From Ceratothoa steindachneri (lineage: Eukaryota > Arthropoda > Malacostraca > Isopoda > Cymothoidae), in NCBI GenBank assembly GCA_963969495.1, contig OZ018323.1:83337332-83401331 (forward strand): a DNA stretch of 64,000 nucleotides, in the 5' to 3' direction. The notes under the pieces are model-generated. The model was not told the DNA's origin, ran no database searches, and was given only the letters and a program-made list of their open reading frames with translations. The position numbers and the translations under genes were made by a program. Below are positions 1 to 10,410 of the stretch, piece after piece (position 1 is the first letter of the stretch; every line of letters starts with the position of its first letter).

Positions 1-402
1 TCCAAGCCTCAGGTTATGAGACGTTAGCGGCGCAGGGCACATGACTGCTCCGTCGCCTCATATAATGGACGCTCATCCGTGTATATGTGTTATATTCTCC
101 TAAGTGCCCCAAACTACAATTGCTGTTGTTTATACTGATTGTTGCTGTTTGTTGTTGCATTGCTTCACATGAGCAGATGATATGTGCTCCCTTGATCCCT
201 GGTTGACAGATTAAGGGGAAAGCTTTTGATCATACATCCTGTAGTGTAGGGCCCAGCCAAAGTTACCACAATTAAGTGTGGCCACGCTTTCTGTGAGACT
301 GTCCTGAGGAACCAGGTTATAGGGAAGGGAGGCTGTTGTATGCTGTGGGAATCTTATAGCACCCCTCTATGCTAGCGGTCTTATACTAGCTTATGTGTAC
401 AG
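1..402 (+). other. Upstream intron of SLC26A11-like gene, no gene seen
   Basis: No coding stretch is visible before the acceptor at 401-402 (ag, preceded by a weak pyrimidine tract). I treat it as intron because the exon that follows starts in the middle of a codon and in the middle of the SLC26 membrane domain, so earlier exons must lie outside the window. Confidence 0.5.
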
Positions 403-649
403 ATTCATCCCCAAGGCGACTCTAGCTGCAGTCATTATTTGCGCCGTTTTACACATGTTTGACTACGAAATCGTGAAACCATTATGGAAATCTAAGAAAA
501 TCGACATCATACCCCTTTTGGCAACATTCGTGGCTTGCCTCTTCATCGGCCTAGAATGGGGAATTCTACTTGGAATTGGGGTTAATGTTGCCATGATGTT
601 GGTTGCCATAGCAACCCCCCCTGTCCTCACGACCCTTGCAGCTCTTCCA
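403..649 (+). CDS. SLC26A11-like anion transporter, exon with end of membrane domain
   Basis: This exon encodes the last part of the membrane domain of an SLC26-family sulfate/anion exchanger. The conserved segment IPKATLAAVIICAV is the SLC26 signature near the C-terminal end of the transport domain and matches the SLC26A11 subgroup best. It is followed by a charged loop (KPLWKSKKIDIIPL) and two hydrophobic segments (LLATFVACLFIGLEWGILL and a second one rich in G, V and M). Splice sites are clear: acceptor ag at 401-402 and donor gtaagt at 650-655. The first base, 403, completes a codon split by the upstream intron, and the exon ends in phase 0. Known family members sit in plasma or lysosomal membranes and exchange sulfate, chloride or related anions; the exact substrate cannot be read here. 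An ATG at 395 lies in the intron and is not a start. Confidence 0.88.
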
Positions 650-814
650 GTAAGTATCTTTTATGTAATTGACTACTTGTACGAGATTTTTATATCTATC
701 TCTAGTTCAGAACTACGTACTTCCCCCATAGTGTTGGTCGGTTATGGCCGTGTTGGCGTTCGCCGGGGAAGACCTCTTCTAGAATAGAAAAAACCCTATT
801 TATTTCTTCTCCAG

Positions 815-985
815 GGCAGCAGTATTCAATACGTGCTCGTGACTCCGACCATGGGTATCTTTTACCCCAGTACACTGCACATACAGTCAGCCATTTTGAA
901 AGCGGGTCTACAACATGGCGGCGGAGAGATACCTGTGGTCGTCAACTGCACTTACCTCGTTACCATAGATTACACGACTTCAAAA
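815..985 (+). CDS. SLC26A11-like anion transporter, STAS domain exon
   Basis: This 57-codon exon encodes the first half of the cytoplasmic STAS domain. It reads YVLVTPTMGIFYPS, then a helix (HIQSAILKAGLQHGG), then the strand PVVVNCTYLVTIDYT. In SLC26 proteins this last strand-turn is the STAS core that in bacterial anti-sigma antagonists holds the phosphorylated serine. Acceptor is ttctccag ending at 814 and donor is gtaagg starting at 986, both good; the exon begins and ends in phase 0, so it joins directly to the exon before (ending at 649) and the one at 10088. The intron between the first two exons is only 165 bp, against 9.1 kb for the next. No frameshift or stop is present, so the gene appears functional. 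Confidence 0.88.
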
Positions 986-1169
986 GTAAGGTTTTTTGAC
1001 ACATTTTTCTGGTCAATTGTCTGAATGGGCACATTCTCACAAATGCAGCTTTTACCTACAAACATTAACCCATTTTATCACAAAACCTTCATTTAATTGG
1101 TTAATACCCTAGCATCATATGGGGTATGACAAATCCTTGCCCCACACATAAAAATAAGTAAAAGGTGGG

Positions 1170-1640
1170 TGGATCTGATAAGACGTCGAGGCCCTTCATC
1201 GAGAAGCTACCTGGCTTCTTTGGGCCAACTGATGGAGCAGCCACATCCTCCATATGCACCAGGAGTTAATAAGGACTTGTTAAGAGCCAAGGCTAGCCCA
1301 TTTCTTGAACAGGAGAGTCCTTTTGGTAAACTTGGCGGATGTCGCCAAGTGAGCAATACTGAGTGCTCTTCGAACGCTCGCTGGCACACCTGTGCAGGTG
1401 ACCCATTTTGTCAAAGGAGATATTCTATGCAAGTGAATTGTTCGATTACTCTCTATATTGTATAACCGAGAACTTGCCAAGAAGTATGTGTTCAAATTTG
1501 AGCATGTAGTAAGGAAACAGAGAGTGTTCCCAAGACCCACGGCCTACACTCTTTGTCACATTTGATCGAGACGAGCTCGCTGACATAGTGAGAGGTAGGT
1601 TGCTAACGCTAACGTGTGAAGTCATTTGTGACGTCACCGC
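1170..1640 (+). pseudogene. Diverged ORF1 (gag-like) remnant of LINE-alpha, copy Q
   Basis: Read on the + strand with several frameshifts, this stretch follows the middle of LINE-alpha ORF1: a GPS..SYLA start like the GPLIQRLPG block, then SALRTLAGTP (SALRTLDGTP in better copies), then FEHVVRKQR and a TPTLFVTFD-like stretch that match the VERVMRKQ and TFDCDKL blocks. The zinc knuckles are not visible. It lies inside the last intron of the transporter gene and is in the same orientation as the gene. Divergence is much higher than in copies E-G, so it is probably an old copy or a related family. It encodes nothing functional. Confidence 0.5.
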
Positions 1641-2099
1641 ATATGTGTTGCTCCCTGTAAACGCTTTTGCCCTGCGAACAGAAATTGTCGACGGAAAAAA
1701 GGGTCAATTCAAAACGTGCGTAACTTGCTAAAAGGCTTTGCATGTAGACTTTCTGTTGGCAGATCGCAACCTCCTTCTTCTCGGTCTTGCGCTTCCTATC
1801 CTATAGAAAAATAGGTCCGCTCCATTAAGACCATGGACAATATAATGCACGATATAATTATAATATTTAGAGCCCATCTGGCGACTGTCTACTGGAGTAA
1901 AACTCGCCGTAATAAGATCACAGCCTACTACTAGGGTAGATTAAAAACAAAAAGGTTAAGCACATGCTTAAAAAGTAACAAATAAAAAAAAGAAAGCAAA
2001 AAATAAAGGAGAAGTAACCACGCTCCGGGGTCGAGGGTAGGCTAGCCTATCCCCGGCGGAGAAACATGCGACCTACGTCAAAGTCAAATAAAATGGAGG

Positions 2100-3420
2100 T
2101 CAACCTCCTCCAAAAAGTCGTATAGTCCACAAGTGTATGCACGAACTAGTCCCGAGTACAAGGGGCAAGCGGTAGCGACCTCGCTCGTCCCGGTACGGGG
2201 ACAGGTAATGTGCGCAAAGATGACCTCACCCAGATTGAGACATTCAAAAAGAATGCCTCGAACAGTCTAGGGGATAACGGAGTCCTCACAATAAGGCGCA
2301 GGCGAACGTTCCATCAAAGGGCGGGGGGTCCTGCGAGTGTGTCCAGTTCAGAGACGACAGAAAGCAACCTGAAACCGTCGTGGCATTAAGGGGTAGGTAC
2401 ATGGCAACAGTTGCGGTGCAATGGCACCTAACTTAAGTTCCCCTCCACCGTCTCCCATCTTCATTGCCAAAGCGCTGGGAGGGCTGCCCGTACTCCTGCA
2501 TTAGAATCGATGTGAGGAAGAGCGAAACGCTTATCTGCTCGCCCAGTCCTCGCGGGCTCTTTGGCGCCCTCATTCCCCGTAATTCCTAAATGTCCATGAA
2601 CCCAAAGAAGATAATCTCGACATACGCCCGGTTCGCCAAAACCATGGCGTCACAGATATCGCGAACCAAAGGATGCGGAAATTCCAATGCCCCGAGAGCA
2701 CTCAGGTCGTTTTGATCGAGTAGTCGCTCGAGAGGGGAGGGTGTCTCGTTCAAATCGCAGAGCAAGAGAAAGGGCCTAGGCAAACGCGCCATGGCACGGA
2801 GGAAGTCTTCCGCGTGCGTGTGAGTCGGCTGACGATGAATGTACACAAAAATAACAGTTCCTACCCAGGTTCAGCTGCACAGCTACTGACTGAAAGGAGG
2901 TAAAGCAAAGAGAATAATGGAGACATCATGCCGGGTGTAAATAGCCCATTCTCTTGCCACGCCCCCATCCCTGGGCGATGGGGTCGCAAAACACTTATAC
3001 TCCAGGAGGGTGGGCAGAGGTCACGCGCCCAGCATGGTGTCCTGCAAAAAGATAGCTAAGGGGAAACGCGAGGAGACGAGCCTGCGCAGCTCCTCCCAGT
3101 TGGCACGGAGTTCGCGGCAATTCCATTGAAGGAATATGCCCTCCAATCCTAGCTCGGAGGAGAGGCAGGGGCCATTTTCGAAGAGAAGACCCTCGTGGGA
3201 ATGGTTTTAAGCATCCCGGAGGCAGAACTCCGGGCGCTGTTGGCTGGACAATGCGCTGAAGGTGCCTCAAAACCAGAGGTAGGCTGAGCGGCTTCGGGGA
3301 CGGGGGCGCCCTCTTTTGGTGGATCCACCACGTTCGAGTCACCCAGCCTAGCGCTCCGTGTGGGCGTAAGAGCCGAAACTCCTTTAATGATGTCCTCCTT
3401 TCAAGAAGCATTATTAGAAA
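2100..3420 (-). pseudogene. ORF2 remnant of LINE-alpha copy A (endonuclease and RNase H ends)
   Basis: Reading on the - strand from 3420, the ORF1/ORF2 border and the N-terminal endonuclease block are present (a LQWNCR-type start near 3130, QDTMLG-type motif near 3040), followed after 2900 by the central endonuclease sequence and the GDLNET remnant of the GDLN motif near 2760. At about 2725 the reading jumps to the late RNase H region (the ALGALE and RDI.DA..L blocks) and the C-terminal zinc motif region. The whole RT is missing. Multiple frameshifts and stops make it non-coding. The full product would nick target DNA and copy the element RNA into it. Confidence 0.72.
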
Positions 3421-3578
3421 ACCTGGAAGATGGCCTCACGGTCAACTTCAGAGGTGTTGCCTCCTGGGAGTCTAACGACTCGGTTGAGGCACGTGGCCAT
3501 TTAGCCTTACGGGAAACAGTCAGGCTGGGGGAAGAGAGGGAGGGGGCCTGGTTTTAGCCGGGGCTGGGTGTGAATCCT

Positions 3579-5546
3579 TTATGCCGCCAACTCTACCACG
3601 AGAACGCCCAGGATGGGTAGAACCCGCAGAAGTGTTCCGAATGGGCGCGAAACGACCGTGGTCCTAGGCCTGGATGGGCCAAGAGCAGAGGGTGTCTTTT
3701 TTAACATTGAGGCATACGACGTCCCAGGCAACGCCGGGCGCGCCAGGACCAAGTCCTTAGCCTCGCGAAATGAGTGAAGATCCTGGGCCTGAACGGCCAA
3801 TATTTTCTTCTCAAGGTGATACCACATTGCTTCGAAGAAGTGGGGTGCGGCTATCCGCAATTGACGCAATTGACACAATTGGCCACACACGACTTGGACT
3901 TATTGTGTGCGGCCTTAGAGCAACTTACACATAATTAGTGTAACCCTTAATTTGAACGTCTACTGGCGCGTTTGGTATGACCGAAGCGGTGGCAGTAGTA
4001 GCACTTCCACGGCAGTGGCAAAAATTTCTTCACGCGGTAGCGAGAGCAACGGGCCCGCCGACTCAGGAAGCTTGTTGTCATAGTCGATTGTAAAGAAAGT
4101 GTAGAGGTGAGTCTCAAGGACACTCCCTGATTTCTTATCACACCTTCGACCTTGATCCCCCCATGGTCGGTCAGCGCTAAGATTATGTCATCTATGGGGT
4201 AGTCCAAGAGTTCCCTCGCATAAACTACTCCTTTCATCAAGTTCATGCTAGAGTGCGGCGTCATACTCACCGCCGTGACATAAAGTGTCCGAAGGGCACT
4301 AATCATGTCCGCCTTGTAGGGATTTGACGCATTAGCCAGAAGCCTTCCGCCCGAGAAGCGGGTTACCTTTGGCTCTCTACCAATCACACTAGCTATAACT
4401 CTCCTCTGATGGATCATATTGCCCTTACCAACATGCTGCCATCAGTTGAGCGAATAACGAGGAAGCGTTTGAAGACGGCGGGTTCGAAAACGCCAGATAA
4501 CCTCCTAATAAGGGGCCCCAACGTAATCGAGGCTCCGCTCTGCGCACTTTCAATTTTGGTCTTAATCAGTGACTCCCTACCCTGAAAAGGAACAGGGGCA
4601 GACGTGCCGTTCTTGGCTTGGTTGCTTACCTAAACGGCAGATGACCCGTTTGTCTCCCTGGCTCCGGCGGAGGGAGAGGACCTCTTAGACATTTTGGTGT
4701 TAAGTTTGTTTTTCCTCTTTAGGAGGAGGGTGGGGAATGAACCCGCTTTTCTCCTCTTCAGGAAGGAGCTCCTACGCTAGATGGACCGTCCTCTGCAAGT
4801 TCCTTCTCTGAATTGCAGAAGGTCTTGGCTGTCACAGGGGCACCAGCCAGGGATCCGATGCCTCTGAGGAGGAGCTTGTACAGGAGCAAACTCGTATTCC
4901 ATGCTTGGTACCGACCCGAGTTCGACCTCATGCAAGATCCTACCGTCAGGGACCATGTTTATCATGGGGAGGGAAGGTCGGCTCCATGTGACCATCTCCT
5001 CCCAAGACATCACGGATCCTATTCGAGATACCTTTTATCATCTCGTCTTGGGCCGGCGAACCTGCATCTGTCGGGGAAGAGAGAGGGGCAGGTACGCCGG
5101 CCCCGTGTAAAGTCAGAATGCACGAGTGCAGGACGTTAGGGGGCGTGGGCCGAGGGGCCCTGCCATCCCTTGCCACCCCTCAAAGGGTAGCCCTATCGAG
5201 CCACTCCAGCGGGAGCGGTCAATATTCGACAACCTGCGTAGTTTCTTGTCAGTGTCCTGTGAAAGAAAAGGGGGGACTACCCCTGGAAAGAGGAAAGCGC
5301 CCAAGGGCGCCTCCAGAAAAGAGGGAGTCCCCTGCAGTTGTTGGCCTAGGAGAGGAGTAATTATCCTCTCCGGTAGAAGAAATTTGGAGGGTCCCATCTG
5401 AGAAAGTATAGGGGTGGACCTCCATTTTTTTCCGTAGAGGTGTTCGGAGGCGGCTCCGACGATGTTAGGGGAAGAAAATAGAAGGGGAGTATTTTTACAG
5501 AACTCATCGTTGGGTATTGTGACCAGATTTGTATCACGGGACGCAT
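3579..5546 (-). pseudogene. ORF1 (gag-like) pseudogene of LINE-alpha copy A
   Basis: The - strand reading includes the conserved nucleic-acid-binding core: MIHQRR and GREPKVTRFSGGRLLANA blocks near 4400-4320, SALRTL near 4300, YARELLDY near 4210, then one zinc knuckle CYYCHRFGHTKRAS near 4000-3960 in which the last cysteine is lost. Later knuckles are damaged (a gap between 3947 and 3890). The proline/serine-rich N-terminal part lies at 4560-5546 and is split over at least three frames. ORF1 proteins of this group bind the element RNA and form particles with it; this copy cannot make one. Confidence 0.72.
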
Positions 5547-6394
5547 ACGCTAATCACCCCACGCAGTAGCCCGCTCTGCTAGGGGTGAACACGAGGCCGG
5601 AGAGCCAGCTGCTCTATTTACGACAACACCTCCAGCCCAGTGGCCAGGCAGCGCTTCGGCATGGCGGCTCCACCTTGGGCTGGGCGTAAAATTGATATAC
5701 ACTTAAGGGATAGAGGAAGGTTAGGGTAGGGGTGAAGCAAGTTTTTAAAAACCAATCACCCCAAATCGGAGCTCAGGGGTGAGGGGTCCTTGTCCACTCC
5801 CCCTTCAGCCCCGATCCTGAATGGTTGGGTGAGAGGAAGCTGGTCGGCGTCTACATTGTGAAATTAGAGGCCCACTAGAGAAAGTTGTGGGAGAGCTTTT
5901 GTGCAAAGCAAGCAAGCAGGGTAAGAAGACAGGGTGTCAAAAAGATGGAGAAGAGGCTAAGCTCGGGACCGGACGGGTCGATGAGTCAGTTCAGTACGGC
6001 GGCCATGAAAGCAAACCGCCGTGCCACTTACGGGGTCGATCTGCACGACCAGGCACTCACAACGCCTCTAAGGTGAAAAAGGCACTCACCGGTCATGGCC
6101 CTCCCAGGCCTAAGGGGGCCATAGCTTCGGTGTCTATAAAGTCTTCTTTTGCGGGTTCTGCTTCCCCTTGGGGAACCCCAGTGCGACTACACCCCTGAAT
6201 AAGGTTGAAAAGAGCGCAAGGATTGTGGTGGTCTTCGAAAGGACGAAAGAGCCCTGACCATAAATCCGTCCCGCCATCTTATGGATTCTATGCAGGAATC
6301 AGGATAGGATCTCTGTCACCCCCCCCCCCGCAGTATGCCACAAAAGGAAGCACAACTTAATATATGTCCACAAGTCTCCCATCTCTCCCTTTGG

Positions 6395-6870
6395 TAGTAC
6401 AGGGCCCCGCGGGGCTTTGCTCCAAATTTTCGAAACAAGGAGGGTTGGCGTTATTGGGAACCGCCGTACCTACCCTGCAGGGTGGTTCCCTTTGCACCCT
6501 ATTAGACTTGGTACCTGGAGGAGCTGCAGATCCTCCCAGCCTAAATCCAAATTAGGGAAGCCCCGTCGTCACTGGGTTGACTTGAATTCTCTGATGGGGC
6601 CTGGGAAAGTTGTTGTGCACTTTTTCCCTCGCTACAACTCAGCACTACTTTACCTTTACATTATTATTATCATTCTTATTATTTTGTATATTATTATTTA
6701 TTATTATTTTTTAGTAGTATTAATCATTATTATTAGTATAATAATAATATCCCTTCAACCTTTTCCACCCGCATGTCCTACGTGGACCGAGTTCGGTCCG
6801 GTAGCCATGGTGCCTTGGTGGAATGCATGCCATCCCGGGATCATCTAACACCATGGTGTGATAATAATAA
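6395..6870. repeat. Interspersed repeat R1 with an ATT-rich microsatellite core, copy 1
   Basis: This unit matches, in reverse complement, the stretch at 24025-24510. Shared blocks include the one around 6575-6615 (ttgacttgaattc..gatggggcctggg, seen reversed at 24370-24410) and the one around 6760-6860 with gccatggtgccttg (reversed at 24060-24090). Between the two blocks is a run of ATT/TATT units (6655-6755). The same order in two places suggests a dispersed repeat that carries its own microsatellite. No coding capacity or terminal repeats are clear. Confidence 0.6.
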
Positions 6871-7259
6871 GTGATCACACACACTGCTCGTTAGTGGACC
6901 CGCATATCTCTACTTCTCTTTATACCATATCCTTCTACCCCTTTTCAAGCGTTCTCTTCTATCCACAAAGGTTCTGGTTGCCCGACGCACTTTCGTCTTC
7001 TTATGAGCCTTAGTCGAGTGGCAGTGCCTAACTTGAGGTCCCCACCTTCTGCGAGGTCCGAAACCCACTGGCTAGGGCAAGTCTGAGGTACGGGGTGTGG
7101 TGCGCCGTCGACTCTGCTTACCTTCCTCCTTTACACATATAAGATGGCTACAGTGACACCTTCATTTAGGTTCAAAGTTCCAGGACAATTTCGCTTAAAT
7201 GGCGAGCAGGCTTGGGAAACGCATAAACGCAGGACAAGAACCAACTATGTGTAAATTAT

Positions 7260-9565
7260 CACATTCTGGTGCCGGGGAAGATGAAGTAACACGAGACACC
7301 CCTTTTGTGGAATCACCCATGGATGACACCATCTTCCGACCAATGGCACTCCCCCTTTTCTCTCACGGGAAAGTGCAAAGAGAGTTGGCAGGCGGCCTAA
7401 AGTCGACCGCTCCCGGTGGGAACGACTCGATAAGGTCATCCCCAGTAAGGCGGCGAGAGAAAGCGGGGCGCGTCGAGCCATGCCTCCTACAGTCATGTAT
7501 TTTGACTTTGCGGTGGGATGGCGTGCCTGCCCACCTCTCTTCCCAGATGGAGGTGGGTTCGCGGGCCAGAAAATATCTTAAATGGTAGATATGCTACCTG
7601 AGGGCGGCGGGAAGGGGGGGATAGGCCCCATGACCGACCCCATAAGCGGGGCATGATGCCGGAGGTGACCCAGCCATAGATAGCAGGAAATTCCATGGGG
7701 GCTAACCTGGGCTTGGTGTGAAACACCGAAACTGAATCCACCCCTGTGTAAGTTTCCCTCCACGTGTCTCGAGCCCCCGATGACTTACAAGGAGAGGAGG
7801 GACCTCCTTCCCCGACTGTGCCCCTTTGACAACCAAGCCTTACTCCATTTCGGAGAAGGATGTAGCTGATGCAGTTCCATCCGGCCTACGAGCTCCTTCC
7901 GGCGGTGGAGAGAAGCGGGTTGATTCCCCACACTCCCCTTCTAAAAAGAGAAGTAAGAGGAAGACAAAATAGGGCTATTATTATTATTATTATTATTATT
8001 ATTATCATCAAGCTACAAAAGCCTTCCCCCAGGGTACAGATACAACAGAATTGAATTCGCACAAAATACCAGGGGTATTGGAGGAAGGCAGAAGAAACAA
8101 AAGGAAACAGGCCCCTAGTAAGCCCAAATAATGAAAGAAGAGTTACTGGAATAAGTCAACATTTAATCGAGCCATAAATGTAGAGATGTTAGGAGAAGAG
8201 ACGATATCATTGGGTAATTGATTCTAAATTTTGACTAATCAAGGAACAAAACACCGAGAAAATTGCACAGTGCAACCAATCATTAAGACTAAAACTATAC
8301 CTTGTCACACGGACAGGATTGAAAGGTCCAGGCAAGACACTATGTAACGGATTCCGATTGTTAGTAAAAACTTTAAATAAAACACTAAGTGAGCCAACTT
8401 GCCGCTGATGGTACAAATCAAGGAAAACCTAAAGAGAGATGAACTTAATAGAATTCAAAGCTCTATTCAGCAATGTCAAATGGAGCTCCGGTTACGGAAG
8501 GGTTTGCTGCCGTTTCGGCAATCGCCCAGGCCAAGATCGGTTCGTCCGGTCCAGAGGTGCGTTCGGGAGGGGGGCACAGACCAAGAGCAAAGTCGCAAGT
8601 GTGCTGAGCAGAGCTTCAATTACGTCGGCCCCCTCATTCAGACACTACCTGGCGTTTTAGAGGTTCAAAATCTTCCTGGTTATTCGCTCCAGTGATGGCA
8701 AGATGTTGGTCAAGGGCAACATAATCCATCAGAGAAGAGCATTAACTAGTTTGATTGGTACAGAGCCGAATGTGATCAGTTTCTCGGACGGGAGCCTTCT
8801 AGCCAATGCGTTAGATCCCTCCGAGGTACCAATGATGTGTGCCCTTCGGACTTAATGGCTCGCCAGTGAGTGTGACACCGCACTCTACTATGAACTTAGT
8901 GAAAGTAGTAATTTACGCAAGGTAAGTCGTGAACTACTACATAGATGACATTACCTTAGAGCTGGCCGACCATGCAGTTGAAACGTGTGATGAGAAAAAA
9001 AGGAGGAGCATCGAGGCCTACCCCTACACTCTTCAACACGTTCAACCGTAACGGGCTCGGTGAGTTGGTGCGTACTGGTTGTTATCGCTACTGCGTGAAG
9101 GCATTCGCGCCACTCATGCGGAGTTACTATTACTGCCACCGTTTCGACCAAACGAATTGCTCGTCATGTAGACGTGCAAAGTTGAGTTTACCCTAAGTCT
9201 GTGTAAGTTCCTCCAAAGCCGTACACCATGAGTCACTATCGTGTATGGTTAAGTATGTCAATTGTGGACAACCACACTCCGCTTCTTCGAAGCAGTGTGG
9301 TACGTAACTCTTGCAGAAGGAACTCCTGGCTGTTCAGGCCCAGGATCGGCTCTCATTTCGCGAAGCTCAGGACATGGTCCTGGTGCGCCGGGCGCTGTCT
9401 GGGACGTCTTATGCTTCAATTTTATAAAGGCACCTCCTGGCCTCTCCAGGCCACCTAGCATGGTCGTTTCCTCGCCCATTCGCAACTTTTCTACGTGTTT
9501 TACTCACCCTGGGTGCTTCCCTGGTAGAGCTGGCGACTCAAAGGGTTCACACCCAACCTCGATTG
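7260..9565 (+). pseudogene. LINE-alpha copy B, ORF1 pseudogene on the + strand
   Basis: This is one of the few + strand copies. It covers ORF1 only: the N-terminal S/P-rich part at 7330-7560 (LFSHGKVQRELAG, compare SFLSKGTAKK in copy P), then 7750-7975, an interruption at 7977-8460, and the core at 8590-9190 with GPLIQ-like, RSSDGKMLVKGN and IHQRRA blocks, ending in a knuckle whose cysteines and histidine are recognisable around 9125-9175 (CHRFDQTNCSSC). The ORF1 C-terminal part runs to about 9565. Stops and frameshifts are frequent. It lies in the transporter intron 1.2 kb from copy A in the opposite orientation, so the intron RNA contains complementary ORF1 arms. Confidence 0.7.
7977..8460 (-). 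repeat. Unidentified repeat with (ATT)n tail inside LINE-alpha copy B
   Basis: ORF1 sequence of copy B stops at an (ATT)9-10 run at 7977-8004 and resumes near 8460-8590. The inserted AT-rich block has the form of a retroelement 3' end read on the - strand, with the trinucleotide run as its tail. A short open stretch at 8416-8207 (FNPVRVTRYSF) resembles nothing I can name. Origin is uncertain. Confidence 0.4.
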
Positions 9566-10087
9566 GGAAACTGCTGACAAAATTCCGGCAAGCTCTAATT
9601 CCTAAACACCTAAATGCCGGAAAGCTAGAATCCCGCATCAGGTTAGATCGCCAATTTAGTCTTTCAGAATTTTAGTGATTGGGAGTTTGGGTATTTAGGG
9701 ATTTCAGCTTTCGGAATGATAACTAAGATCTTAAATCATCCATTTGATTATTATATTAGAAACCGGGATCCCAGCTTAACATTTATAACCTCTCAGGCAT
9801 AAGTCTGATCTTAGTTAGTCGCTTTCTACAGTATGTAGTAGATGGTACAAGTCATTCTTACTTCCTACCACAAGGAGAGTGTCCAGCAAAAGTCGTCATC
9901 GTAAGTTAAGACGTGGACGGCAAGCTCGAAAACTCAAGGAATAAATTCGTACAAAGAACAAAGGTGCGGAGTTGCCTCCCCCCCCCCTCCTCCTAAACCC
10001 CAAATGCTCGTAGTACCAGTTGGGATTTCAAGTTCCCCAATTATTACCCACCCTTAATTGTGTCTTAGATAATCTGTCTCTTTGCAG
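9566..10087 (+). other. Distal end of the last transporter intron, no gene seen
   Basis: AT-rich sequence with no coding signal, ending in the pyrimidine tract and acceptor of the terminal exon. A C-run at 9980-9989 and an A-rich stretch are the only low-complexity elements. Confidence 0.5.
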
Positions 10088-10249
10088 GGGTTGAAAGGAA
10101 CCATAGAAGACTTCAAAAGAAGAGGTCAGCCGTTGATATTTCTCAATCTTAGCCCTAGTTTAAAGATGACGGTAAAGCCTCTCACGGACATGATTCATTG
10201 CAATTCCTTGTGTGATGTCACTGCTGTTTTGTCAAGCGAGAACCAATAA
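10088..10249 (+). CDS. SLC26A11-like anion transporter, terminal exon
   Basis: The last coding exon completes the STAS domain. It begins GLKGTIEDFKRRGQPLIFLN, which continues the helix-strand pattern after IDYTTSK of the previous exon; human-type SLC26A11 has an equivalent segment after its IDYT strand. Acceptor is ctctttgcag ending at 10087, phase 0, and the stop TAA is at 10247-10249. The encoded tail is short and ends SSENQ. The exon is AT-balanced and intact, while the 9.1 kb intron before it (986-10087) is filled with LINE-alpha copies Q, A and B and other repeats. Its survival downstream of so much inserted DNA suggests the intron is still spliced. I did not find it by homology search, only by reading the frame and splice sites, but the fit is good. 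Confidence 0.82.
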   Translation, partial: GLKGTIEDFKRRGQPLIFLNLSPSLKMTVKPLTDMIHCNSLCDVTAVLSSENQ

Positions 10250-10250
10250 A
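10245..10250 (+). promoter_or_regulatory. Possible polyadenylation signal overlapping the stop codon
   Basis: AATAAA overlaps the TAA stop of the transporter. If used, the 3' UTR would be only tens of bases long, since AT-rich sequence follows immediately and a LINE tail begins at 10411. It may be chance. Confidence 0.3.
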
Positions 10251-10410
10251 ATTTAACTCAATTTATTTTACTTAAATTTTCCTAAAAATATTCTTTAAAA
10301 AAGAAAAAAAGACACCAACTTGGAAATCTCCATTTCAAGAAGTAAACCCCACTTGGTACTTGAGAGTGTTAAGGCAAGGGGCTTTATTTGGAAAGCTTAG
10401 TTTTAAGGAG

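Larger units (their letters stand above)
1868..6035 (-). mobile_element. LINE-alpha copy A, internally deleted, in transporter intron
   Basis: The 3' end of the element is at the low coordinate, with the family's 3' UTR hallmark (agcccatctggcgactg) at 1870, and the 5' end is at cttacgggg ending at 6035, the same terminus seen in copies E, F and P. Order on the - strand is 5' UTR, ORF1, ORF2 endonuclease remnant, RNase H remnant, 3' UTR. At about 2725 RNase H sequence passes straight into endonuclease sequence, so the reverse transcriptase and parts of both neighbours are missing. No clear target duplication or poly-T run is left; TGCACGA occurs near both ends but is too short to rely on. Confidence 0.8.

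Noticed and set aside
395..402. ATG at 395 as the start of the transporter protein
   Set aside because: It lies before a splice acceptor at 401-402, and the encoded protein would begin in the middle of a transmembrane region. The frame is only open by chance.
6655..6755. Hydrophobic I/Y-rich peptide as a membrane protein
   Set aside because: It is a translation of an ATT/TAT microsatellite.
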